Below are positions 8,157-17,194 of a stretch of 35,555 nt of DNA, in pieces. The stretch is from Chlamydiota bacterium (lineage in GTDB: Bacteria; Chlamydiota; Chlamydiia; Chlamydiales; Parachlamydiaceae), in assembly GCA_013285965.1 (NCBI GenBank), contig JABDGQ010000014.1:1-35555 (forward strand). The letters run 5' to 3'. The translations under genes were made by a program, and so were the position numbers. The notes beneath the pieces were generated by a model. That model had not been told where the DNA came from. It did not search any database and worked only from the letters and a program-made list of their open reading frames with translations. Position 1 is the stretch's first letter, and the number at the start of each line of letters is the position of its first letter.

Positions 8157-8771
8157 TTAAAGCCATGAACAGATGGGACAATTAACTGGATTGTGCTGAC
8201 GGGCTTTACAATACTGCCTTGCAAAAGTAATAATCTGTAAATGTAGTTTCGACCACTCACTTTCAGGAAAGATAGCTTTTAAATCTTTTTCAGTTTGCCA
8301 AACACTTTTGCCATTACTCAATTTCCAACGCATAGCACAGCGATGAATATGGGTATCCACTGGAAAAGCTGGTTGATCAAAGGCTTGCGCCATGACGACG
8401 GAAGCGGTCTTGTGCCCAATACCGGGCAAACTTTCTAAATCGGCAAAATTGTTTGGCACTATTCCATGATAATGATTCAATAATTTTTCCGATAACTGCC
8501 AAATAGCTTCCGATTTGCGCTTTGTTAAGCCACAGGGGCGAATAATATTGGCTATCTCTTCTACTGATAATTTTATCATTGCAGCTGGTGTACTGGCTTT
8601 AGCAAATAATAGAGGAGTTATTTTATTAACGCGCGCATCGGTACATTGTGCTGAAAGTAGCGTGGCGATCAATAGTGTGTAACTATCTTGATGCAACAAC
8701 ATAATTTGCGGGGCCGGATAAAGTTCATCTAAAATGCGCTTAATTTTATCTACGTTTTCTTTTGGTGGCAT
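8157..8771 (-). CDS. nth: Endonuclease III (DNA glycosylase/AP lyase)
   Basis: Base-excision repair enzyme for oxidised pyrimidines. It shows the helix-hairpin-helix LPGIGHKTA with catalytic Lys121 and the VDTHIHR segment with catalytic Asp139, the same spacing as E. coli Lys120/Asp138. The ATG at 8771 (204 aa) is preferred over the TTG one codon earlier. The C-terminus is unusual: instead of the normal Cys-X6-Cys-X2-Cys-X5-Cys iron-sulfur loop it reads YCKARQHNPVNCPICSWL and stops. That leaves three cysteines with a longer first gap and no fourth. It lies 25 bp downstream of mnmE, an order I recall from Chlamydia. Confidence 0.93.
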   Translation of the reverse strand: MPPKENVDKIKRILDELYPAPQIMLLHQDSYTLLIATLLSAQCTDARVNKITPLLFAKASTPAAMIKLSVEEIANIIRPCGLTKRKSEAIWQLSEKLLNHYHGIVPNNFADLESLPGIGHKTASVVMAQAFDQPAFPVDTHIHRCAMRWKLSNGKSVWQTEKDLKAIFPESEWSKLHLQIITFARQYCKARQHNPVNCPICSWL

Positions 8772-8796
8772 CAAATTAGCTTGCTTAAATGTTTAT

Positions 8797-10176
8797 TCAC
8801 TTACCTATGCAAAATTTAGAAAAAATGGCCGATAAAATGTCTTCGGTGATGTTTGTTCCTAAAATTTGACCCAATTCACTGAGTGCTTGACGCATATCAA
8901 AAGTCAAAAATTCTGGCGAAGTATTATTTAAAAGACCATTTTGTACAGCGCGCGCAGCTAGCGCTGCTTTGACTAGAGCTTCATGATGTCTTATATTGGT
9001 AATCATTACTTCATCTTTCGCTGGTGGGTGTGCTTGCCAGAGTATATCATCAATAATTTTATGTAATTTTGCCAATCCTGTACCATCTTTGGCCGATATA
9101 GTTATGGTAGCAGGAAAATGATCCAAATCTGGTGGTGATAAATGCGCTAGATCATTTTTATTCCATACAATAATAGTTTTATCTTTTGGTACCAGTTGCA
9201 GCAATTCTTGATCCGATGATGTTAGACCTGCTTGAATATCCAAAACTAGTAATATCAAATCCGCTGTTTGCATAGCTTGCTTTGAGCGCCGAATGCCTTC
9301 TTGTTCAATAATTTCAGCTGTCTCACGTATGCCTGCAGTATCGCTGATTTTTATATTCAAACCATTTAAGCGCATGTGATCTTCTAGTACGTCGCGTGTT
9401 GTACCTGCATATGGCGATACGATAGCTCGATCTTTGTCAAGCAAAGCATTCATCAGTGATGATTTGCCCACATTAGGCGATCCAACCAAGCATAAAGCTA
9501 CGCCATCGTGCACAAGCCTGCCATTATGAAAAGAGGTGGCTAAGTTTTCCATCTGCACACAAATAATTTCCAAATCATCGCAAATCTGCTGCGCACTCGC
9601 AAATTCTAAATCTTCTTCGGGAAAATCTACCCATGCTTCAAGTATTGCTGCAGTTTGTGTAAGTGCTTGTTGAAATTGGGCTATAGAGCGGGATAATTTG
9701 CCTTGTAGTTGATTAGCTGAGGCGTCTAATGCCATTTCATTTTTAGCACCTATTAGTGCTTGGACAGCTTCGGCTTGTGCTAAATCAATTTTACCATTTA
9801 GAAAGGCACGCAATGTAAATTCACCGGGTGCTGCTGCCTGTGCTCCCGCGGCTAAAATTGTCTCAAAAACGCGTCGCGTGATAAGACGTCCACCATGGCA
9901 ATGAATTTCTACCGTATTCTCTCCAGTATAAGAGCGCGGTGCTAGCATGACTAACAAAAGCACTTCATCTACTATGGTTCCATTGGCATCGCAAATTTTG
10001 CCAAAATGGGCTGTATGCGATTTATATTGATGGACCGGACCGGAAAAACATAGTGCAGCAACGTCAATTGCACATGCCCCAGAAATACGCACCATTGCCA
10101 CCCCACCCTCTCCAGGTGCTGTGGCAATAGCGGCAATTGTTTCTTCATGACTGTAACTAGGATGGACAAATTCCAT
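8797..10176 (-). CDS. mnmE: tRNA modification GTPase MnmE
   Basis: 459 aa, full length. MnmE acts with MnmG to install the carboxymethylaminomethyl group at U34 wobble uridines. The N-terminal folate-binding domain begins ETIAAIATAPGEGGVAMVRISG. The G domain carries G1 GSPNVGKS (residues 232-239), G2 GTTRD, G3 DTAGI and G4 NKND. The C-terminal FCIGK (455-459) retains the catalytic Cys required for modification. It starts 17 bp after the GH81 stop and precedes nth by 25 bp, so co-transcription of the two is likely. Confidence 0.96.
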   Translation of the reverse strand: MEFVHPSYSHEETIAAIATAPGEGGVAMVRISGACAIDVAALCFSGPVHQYKSHTAHFGKICDANGTIVDEVLLLVMLAPRSYTGENTVEIHCHGGRLITRRVFETILAAGAQAAAPGEFTLRAFLNGKIDLAQAEAVQALIGAKNEMALDASANQLQGKLSRSIAQFQQALTQTAAILEAWVDFPEEDLEFASAQQICDDLEIICVQMENLATSFHNGRLVHDGVALCLVGSPNVGKSSLMNALLDKDRAIVSPYAGTTRDVLEDHMRLNGLNIKISDTAGIRETAEIIEQEGIRRSKQAMQTADLILLVLDIQAGLTSSDQELLQLVPKDKTIIVWNKNDLAHLSPPDLDHFPATITISAKDGTGLAKLHKIIDDILWQAHPPAKDEVMITNIRHHEALVKAALAARAVQNGLLNNTSPEFLTFDMRQALSELGQILGTNITEDILSAIFSKFCIGK

Positions 10177-10193
10177 GCAAAAAGCTTACTCCA

Positions 10194-12518
10194 TTATAAT
10201 TCACGCGATAATGTACGTGTGTTACGTCCTGGAACACTCATCTCTGTCCCATCAGAGAAATGTACTGTACATGCTTCTTCATCGCCATTAAAAACAGTAT
10301 AATGCCGTTTTTGATCATTTTTAAAAATAGCATATAATGCAGTATCCGCGCTGATAGTCTCATCAACACTACCCAATTGATTGATTGTATGTAACCAATG
10401 ATATGTATGTGCTAACGTTTCACCAATTTCGGCCTCATAATTAGGGTGTTTGTTTAATTGCTCCAAAGCGCCTTTAGTATCGTATAGTGCCTGCATGCTC
10501 ATATGAATATCGTTCCAGGCATTGCTTTGTTTTCCATTATTGTGCATGAAAGCTTGGTTGGCTTGTAAATAATTTTTATACCTTCCTAAATAAAGCATAG
10601 CGGGGGTGATTGGTAAAAAGTTTATTCCATGCAATTCCGAGACGCCACCATCCCACCAAATAGAGTAAGCACCCCCATTGGACCATAAAATTCCCAATGT
10701 ATTAGGTTTATATGCACTTGGAAAGACAGCATGATCGACATCAAACCAATATTGGGGAATAACAGTAGTTAAGGTACTATATAGATAAATGCCCAGATCG
10801 CGTAGCCCAGCATTGCCAGTTACTGTACCCCACAAAACAATCGCCTGCGCAAAATTAATGCTTTCTGACGATGATTCTTCGTTATTACCTGCACCAAAAC
10901 TAGCTGTCCCAGATGCCCAACAGTGACCAGCATATACATCAAAAGTGCGTAAGAAAGGAAAATGATTGTCGAGTCTATCATTATTGGCCACATCCTTAAT
11001 CAATACCTCTACCATGCCACCCCATTGATCATGCTTAGCCCATTCCGGTTCATAGATAGCTACGATAGCTGCTGCCATAACGAAATAAGCATAGTGAAAG
11101 TGATGGTCATTTAACAATATATCACTGCCATAGCTAGCAGGATAACCAATCAAAGTATTCCAATTAGGATTATAGAAGAAGTGTTGTTTTTGCTTTCCTG
11201 AAAACCAATTTTGTAGGCGCTCTTTTACTTCCGCTAAAAATAAATCGCGCGCTTGCACGTGTTGTAGTTGCTCAGCGATGGGAATAAGATGTGCAATGCG
11301 ACATAAGTTTTTACCCATCCAGTAAGTGTCAGTGCCATTTGAGCTGTTTTGCCAACGTGATTTTACAGGTTGCTGATATAGCTCATCGATAGCTTTATAT
11401 AATAATTTAACATTATAGCCATCTATATCATCCTTGGCCACATCTGGTAAAAAAGGTAACGTCCCATAATAAGGTAGTGTTACAGTAAATTTAGTGCTCT
11501 GAATGGTTTTCATAACACCACGTGATGAGTTGTATTGAAATGGTAACAGCGTGGCATTACTGTGCATCCATTGATGGCGATATAACGCCACTATAGGTTT
11601 GTCAACATTGTTCTTAAGTGAACCAACTTCTTTTAAAATGGTTGAAATATTATAAGTTGTCTCTACTGATGATTGTGCGGCATTATAATGCCAATTAACA
11701 GTTGTATTTGTAATAAAGGCATAAGCATGTTGTCGGAAAAATTCTAGTGTTGCTGAGTTGGAATCTGGCATTATAGCGACTGAATAATAATCTTTACCTT
11801 TCAGATCTAGTTGTAATATTTGCTCTTTCACTACCCATTCAGTGCCAGCGGGTGCAAAAATACCATAATGATGACCATTGATGGTCAAACCGACAACCTC
11901 TTTTTGTTGGTACCATATTTGCGCTGAGCCAAGTAAATTGATTAGCACTGCTCCTTTAATATCCTTTACATATACAAATGGACTACCTGATGTCATTATG
12001 AGAGACATTTTTTGCTGTTGTTCTGATAAAGTAGCCGTAACGCTCCAATCCGAATAACTATCCACTTGTATATTAGCTTGTTGCAATTTTTGTAATCCTA
12101 AAAGTAGATCCGGACTGTGATGATAATGATATTCTTGCATTTTATGACCATGATGCGAAGTATGCATTTGTGAGACTGAGACTCGATCAGGGTAGCCTAT
12201 TTCTAACCCTTGTGCCCGCGCTTTGAAAGAAAGTGGATGGGCGAATAGGTTTTCGGATTGCGCACTAAAATTGAAAGGCCAGATAAGTGAAGTCCACCAT
12301 TTTGTAGTTTGCACTGGTTGCGAAAAAAACAAAGAGACACTTGGTTTGACAGATTGATGATGTTTATTCTCAGGACCCCTGCCGCTTGCTATAGTATCGG
12401 TGATGTAGCCACCTTTTCCTACTGGAATAAACGATGCATGCAAATCAATGCTATGCCAAATTAAAATAGCAAAGTAAGCCAAAAATTTTGTGATATGAAA
12501 AGGTGATATTTTTATCAT
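10194..12518 (-). CDS. Secreted GH81 endo-beta-1,3-glucanase
   Basis: 774 aa with an N-terminal hydrophobic signal (residues ~10-28, ending near DLHA), so it is exported. Glycoside hydrolase family 81 motifs are clear: NDHHFHYAYF with Asp471, and GAGNNEESSSESIN with Glu548 and Glu552. The spacing Asp-77-Glu-4-Glu equals what I remember for the catalytic residues of the Thermobifida family member. WWTSLIWPF near the N-terminus and the WGGMVEVLIKDVAN segment also fit. The enzyme hydrolyses internal beta-1,3-glucosidic bonds as found in fungal, oomycete and some protist walls or storage glucans. It is not a usual chlamydial core gene; acquisition and a host-directed role are inferences. Confidence 0.9.
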   Translation of the reverse strand: MIKISPFHITKFLAYFAILIWHSIDLHASFIPVGKGGYITDTIASGRGPENKHHQSVKPSVSLFFSQPVQTTKWWTSLIWPFNFSAQSENLFAHPLSFKARAQGLEIGYPDRVSVSQMHTSHHGHKMQEYHYHHSPDLLLGLQKLQQANIQVDSYSDWSVTATLSEQQQKMSLIMTSGSPFVYVKDIKGAVLINLLGSAQIWYQQKEVVGLTINGHHYGIFAPAGTEWVVKEQILQLDLKGKDYYSVAIMPDSNSATLEFFRQHAYAFITNTTVNWHYNAAQSSVETTYNISTILKEVGSLKNNVDKPIVALYRHQWMHSNATLLPFQYNSSRGVMKTIQSTKFTVTLPYYGTLPFLPDVAKDDIDGYNVKLLYKAIDELYQQPVKSRWQNSSNGTDTYWMGKNLCRIAHLIPIAEQLQHVQARDLFLAEVKERLQNWFSGKQKQHFFYNPNWNTLIGYPASYGSDILLNDHHFHYAYFVMAAAIVAIYEPEWAKHDQWGGMVEVLIKDVANNDRLDNHFPFLRTFDVYAGHCWASGTASFGAGNNEESSSESINFAQAIVLWGTVTGNAGLRDLGIYLYSTLTTVIPQYWFDVDHAVFPSAYKPNTLGILWSNGGAYSIWWDGGVSELHGINFLPITPAMLYLGRYKNYLQANQAFMHNNGKQSNAWNDIHMSMQALYDTKGALEQLNKHPNYEAEIGETLAHTYHWLHTINQLGSVDETISADTALYAIFKNDQKRHYTVFNGDEEACTVHFSDGTEMSVPGRNTRTLSREL

Positions 12519-12712
12519 AATAGTTTTTTATTCTCTCTGTAATTCTATCAGCGATTAAAAAAGTGTTCAAATGATGCATGATAGTTACAAATAATAAGCT
12601 TAATATTATATAAGCATCAATCTAAAAGAATTTGTTGCTGACTTTTAATCAGTGCTTAAAATCTGCTCCAAAAGCATCAATTTTTTCCATCAAAGCGAGT
12701 TTTGAAAGATCT

Positions 12713-15700
12713 CTAGTGCATCAATAGTGGATGGCTGATTTTATTTTTTGATTTTTTTCTCAAATAGGATAGTTCTTTGGAAGAGCTGCGCATTTGCTTT
12801 TGCAGTACATAAACAGGTTTATTATAATCGCCTTGAATAGATATAGTGAAAAGATCGATAATTTTAAAAATTAAGTTATACTGTTTCATGCGAATATGCA
12901 CTGAGAGTCTTCCATCAAGATCTATCCAAGAGGGTGGACTAGCTTGCGCTAGATTAAATTTGGAACCTCTTCCATCGCTATAAACATCTTTAAAACGAGT
13001 CAAATAAAGGCGATTGTCAACCAGATCAAAATCAATTATTCCCTGTACCGGATTTAAAACGTGTGGATCAAGTCCTACTCGTAAAATAATTTCGGCAGGA
13101 ATTGTCAAAAGGGGGTGGGTAGTTTTGCGTGTAATATTGTGAAAATATAGCTCTCCAGATCCTTCCCAAGTATTTAATGCCGTTAATTGACCGGTTAAAT
13201 TGTGTAATTCTAAATACTTTATTTTTAAAGACGAGTACTTACTATGGTTAAACGTTGTTGATTCGGTCGTTTTTTGCAATGCTGCAGGATATAGATTATT
13301 GATCGATAGAAACGGAATACAAAATGACCAAGTTTGCTTTTGTTGATCATGCCAAGCTTTGCAGTATTTTATCTGCAAACAACCGGCCAAATCGGAGAGT
13401 GTGCAATTTGATAGTTCTATAAAGCCAGGCTGATAGAGGCAATGTGCATTGAATTTATCAAAACAATATCCCTGTAAAGTAATATTTTGACAACTCAAAA
13501 TGCCTTTAAAAATAATTCTTTCTAAAATATCAGCGCCATACCACCCCAAATGTATTTTGAAAGTGCCTTGCAAGCTGCATAAAGTTTGTAGTTGACATTT
13601 TAAAATTGTAGTTGCTATGGCAGGTGTACAGATAGGTAAGGCTTCTTGCAGATCAAATGTTACTTTGCCACTTAATATCCCCGATTGTCCATTAGTTTCA
13701 TCAGCATGTAGATCTACGTTACAGCCTGAAAATTGCCCTTGCACTGATGAAAATTGTAAAGGTAAACCAACATGATTTTTTAATGAGATTTTTAAAGGAT
13801 GGGCAGTGTTACTGCCATCAAATAGTGAGCATGTTACTTTTTCATAAGGCCAGTCGCTTTGACCATAGACTCGATATGGATAACTTTCGCAGTAAGAATT
13901 AGCACAAAATAAAAGCCTTCCATCTTGCATTTCTAATACAATTTCTTTGAGAAGACGATCGTTACCATTAAATTGATAGGTGCCATCTTCTAGATATAAT
14001 TTAAAGGATGTTTTTTCCTTATGCTGTAAAAATGATAGCTGTCCGGCAAGCAAATTTTGCAATTTTAGCTGCGCTAGTAACTCTTGTAAATAGCAAGGTA
14101 AGTTAAGATTTAGCTCGTCAATAATCTTTAAATGGCTTTGATTAATACTGAAACGACCTTCGTGACACTCTAATTGAGCTGTCGATGATCCTAAGTGCAG
14201 TTGCTTGAGAGTCATAAAATCACCCTCACTATCTTGTAGTGCAATATTTTGCAGCACAATGCCGTTAGTTTGATTAAAGCTTAGTTGAAAAGGTTGTTTA
14301 ACATGAAAAGTTGATTTTCCGCACAGCACATTTGGTGCTATTATTTTTAAATCTAATGCTAATCCTTTTTCAGCAGAACCCAAATGCCAATCAATTTGTC
14401 CTTCAGCTTCTACAATTCCTCTCAATGGTTTGAAAGAGTTGCCAAACCATTCTTCAAGCATACTTAAATCTATTTTACAAAGATGAATAGCGCTTGTCAG
14501 CAAATATTGTTGCGGTGAATACAGAGCACTCAAGCCAATCATTAAAGTAGAGCCGTAATCTATCCCTTGATTAGTGCCATGGCCAATATCACGATCAATA
14601 TCTGAGCTAATTCTGCGGTCGATTCCAAAAAAGGGAATTCGCCACTGATCGCCATCTTCGCTAAATTCTGCATAAGCGTGATAATCATCCCATTGCAGAT
14701 GATCTAAAATCCATTTTTGTGTCTGTTTGCGACCGATAATTAAGGCATTGTGGCGACTAGAATCTGGTTGTAAAATATGCTTTCCCTCTATTTGAAAAGC
14801 ATAACTGCGATCAGAAGGTTGGTAATGTATGTGTAAAGATCCATGTGCAAAAGTAGGTAAATGTGCTCTAAATTTTTCAATCATGGATTGCGAGAAACAT
14901 AACAATCCTGTTTGTCCAAAACGTTGTGTTTCTTCTGCTAACAGACGGGCCAAATCAAAATGTGATTTACATTCAAGGGCAACTAGATCGGTCCAATTTT
15001 TAAAGCGACATTCCCAAAATTCTGGATAAAGGCAGCCAATGTGGGAGTGATTACAATCTAGCGCAATAGTTTGCGTATTGTCCATTTTAGTAAAGACTGA
15101 GCCGGCTAAACGCATTACTTCATCGGCTTGATCTTGTATGCTAACGTCAAACTCGATATTAGGATGAGTTAGATTACTTATACATAAATGATGTCCTGTC
15201 AACCACATATCTTTAACGTGATATGGTTTACCAACCAATACACTGCATTGCAAATCAGTAATGTTAATGTTTTGCTCTTGATGATCGTAATGAAAAAGGG
15301 CATCAATGCCTTTAAAGGCTATTTGAGAATCGTGCTTAAGGATGGTTCCATTCATCAGCACACCATTGAGATAACCTTTAATAAGGTTATTTTGTGGAGT
15401 GAAAAAAAAGTGCAATTGCATTCCTTCAGAACCTAGCGCTATATCGCCATCGATCTCGATTTCTTTTAAATCCGGTACATTGTCTAAATGTGCTAATAGA
15501 CGTTGCAATTGTGCTGTTTTTCCAGTGGCATTTTGACATGTAATTATTAATTCAGAGCAGTTGTGGCACTGCTCAGAATAATCAAAAACCAACTGTCCTT
15601 CAAAATACATCCCCTCACACTGAGTTTCCAAAGAATCTATTTTAAGTTGTTCTGCTGTAATAGACACGTTGCCGTAGGAATTGTAAAACAGTAAATTTGA

Positions 15701-17182
15701 TTTTTTGCATTTGTAAGAGGCATCCTGCAAAGAGAGTGTATTATGAAAGTTTTCATTATGAGAGTCTAGATGAACAACGCCACTTACTTTTTCCAAATTA
15801 TTTGCATCTGTGGCCGGTGTTGTTAAGGAAAAGGAAGGATGTTCAATAATTAATCGATCAGTGCCATAATGAAGATCAAGTGCTCCATCGATTGATAGTT
15901 TAAAATCAGCGTAGGTATTTTCTAAATCATTTTTAAATTCAAAAATAGCAAAGTTAGGGTAATGTTTTGCTAAGGCCTCTTTAAAAGCATTGCAGCTGTG
16001 CGCATTTAATTTTGGAATAAATATTTTTAAATTTTGATGCGGTTGAAATGTTTGATAAAAAGTTATCTCAAGAGGTGATTGATCATTTTGGTGCTCTAAA
16101 AATAAAGTCCCTTCTGCAAGAAAATTATGGCTAATATCAACTTTACCATCTAATGACCAGGGTAAGATATGTTCTAATAGACAGCTGTGCCCGTAACCCT
16201 TTATTGTGGCCAGATTTTGATCGCTAATGATTACACAACTGCCTGATAATTCGTGCTTTATAAAATGTTTTTCATTTAAAATTTGATGCTGTATTACGGC
16301 TGGTTTAATTAAATCTAATTGACAAACAGTGCTTATTTTCTCAGCGTCTATCAGTTTATTAAATTGCAGAAGAGCATGTTCTAGATGGCATTTAGCTGCA
16401 TTGAGGGGGCGATCTAGTATCAAATTTTCTACAAAAAGTTGCCCTTCGATTAGTGGTGCTTTATCCAACAACAAATCTATTTTAACATCACCCTGTAAGG
16501 TGCCTGAGGAAATGCCAATATCAAGTTGCGATTTACCAAATAGCTTCATTAATTTGTTTATATTAGCAATTTCAACATGACGACATTGCATGAGCCATCT
16601 GGTGTATTTACTATCGATAGATAGCTCTTGCTGCAGCGACAATTGATTTTGTGCATCATCTAACTTAGCATTAAAATTTAATTGAGCGAAGGTGATTTTA
16701 TTAGCTGAGCCAACAAAATCAAATAGCAACGTTTGCTGCATATCCTCAAGATCCTTCCACTTGAGTTCCCCATCCAGCACTTTCAAGGTGGTGTTAATGC
16801 GTAACCATTGATTACCAGACTTTAAAAGCGATTTCAAGTTATTCCAAGCTGGTGTAGGCAAAGTTTTCAGATAGATGCGTGGTGATTGCGTAGTAATCAA
16901 AATATCTAAAGATCCCTCTTGCCAATTCCAGCTAGGCTTTATACTGAGAAGGTGTGTAGAAAACCACAGATTAGAATCTGTTCCAAGATTGGCATTTGTA
17001 AAGACAATTTGATTACTTTGTATTCCAAAGTCTTCATAGTTGAATTGACAATTTCCATAGGGATGGAAACAGCTATTCAAATATTTGGATACGAAATAAG
17101 GAATTGATTGGTAAGCTATCAACGCCATCACAATTGATGCTAAGCACAGACAAAGCATGCTTTTGATCAGACGGATAAACAT
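12713..17182 (-). CDS. Giant AsmA/TamB/YdbH-like envelope protein
   Basis: 1489 aa with an N-terminal signal-anchor (residues ~5-30), then about 1400 residues of alternating short beta-strand-like segments. The C-terminus (DLDGRLSVHIRMKQYN... ISIQGDYNKPVYVLQKQ) resembles the end of AsmA-like/YdbH/TamB proteins, which form long hydrophobic grooves bridging inner and outer membranes and are implicated in phospholipid transport. I see no enzymatic motif. It starts 12 bp after the priA stop, so it is probably the last gene of that transcript. The assignment is from architecture and the C-terminal pattern only; repeated Cys residues along its length are notable for a periplasmic protein. Confidence 0.65.
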   Translation of the reverse strand: MFIRLIKSMLCLCLASIVMALIAYQSIPYFVSKYLNSCFHPYGNCQFNYEDFGIQSNQIVFTNANLGTDSNLWFSTHLLSIKPSWNWQEGSLDILITTQSPRIYLKTLPTPAWNNLKSLLKSGNQWLRINTTLKVLDGELKWKDLEDMQQTLLFDFVGSANKITFAQLNFNAKLDDAQNQLSLQQELSIDSKYTRWLMQCRHVEIANINKLMKLFGKSQLDIGISSGTLQGDVKIDLLLDKAPLIEGQLFVENLILDRPLNAAKCHLEHALLQFNKLIDAEKISTVCQLDLIKPAVIQHQILNEKHFIKHELSGSCVIISDQNLATIKGYGHSCLLEHILPWSLDGKVDISHNFLAEGTLFLEHQNDQSPLEITFYQTFQPHQNLKIFIPKLNAHSCNAFKEALAKHYPNFAIFEFKNDLENTYADFKLSIDGALDLHYGTDRLIIEHPSFSLTTPATDANNLEKVSGVVHLDSHNENFHNTLSLQDASYKCKKSNLLFYNSYGNVSITAEQLKIDSLETQCEGMYFEGQLVFDYSEQCHNCSELIITCQNATGKTAQLQRLLAHLDNVPDLKEIEIDGDIALGSEGMQLHFFFTPQNNLIKGYLNGVLMNGTILKHDSQIAFKGIDALFHYDHQEQNINITDLQCSVLVGKPYHVKDMWLTGHHLCISNLTHPNIEFDVSIQDQADEVMRLAGSVFTKMDNTQTIALDCNHSHIGCLYPEFWECRFKNWTDLVALECKSHFDLARLLAEETQRFGQTGLLCFSQSMIEKFRAHLPTFAHGSLHIHYQPSDRSYAFQIEGKHILQPDSSRHNALIIGRKQTQKWILDHLQWDDYHAYAEFSEDGDQWRIPFFGIDRRISSDIDRDIGHGTNQGIDYGSTLMIGLSALYSPQQYLLTSAIHLCKIDLSMLEEWFGNSFKPLRGIVEAEGQIDWHLGSAEKGLALDLKIIAPNVLCGKSTFHVKQPFQLSFNQTNGIVLQNIALQDSEGDFMTLKQLHLGSSTAQLECHEGRFSINQSHLKIIDELNLNLPCYLQELLAQLKLQNLLAGQLSFLQHKEKTSFKLYLEDGTYQFNGNDRLLKEIVLEMQDGRLLFCANSYCESYPYRVYGQSDWPYEKVTCSLFDGSNTAHPLKISLKNHVGLPLQFSSVQGQFSGCNVDLHADETNGQSGILSGKVTFDLQEALPICTPAIATTILKCQLQTLCSLQGTFKIHLGWYGADILERIIFKGILSCQNITLQGYCFDKFNAHCLYQPGFIELSNCTLSDLAGCLQIKYCKAWHDQQKQTWSFCIPFLSINNLYPAALQKTTESTTFNHSKYSSLKIKYLELHNLTGQLTALNTWEGSGELYFHNITRKTTHPLLTIPAEIILRVGLDPHVLNPVQGIIDFDLVDNRLYLTRFKDVYSDGRGSKFNLAQASPPSWIDLDGRLSVHIRMKQYNLIFKIIDLFTISIQGDYNKPVYVLQKQMRSSSKELSYLRKKSKNKISHPLLMH

Positions 17183-17194
17183 AATATTTTTTCT

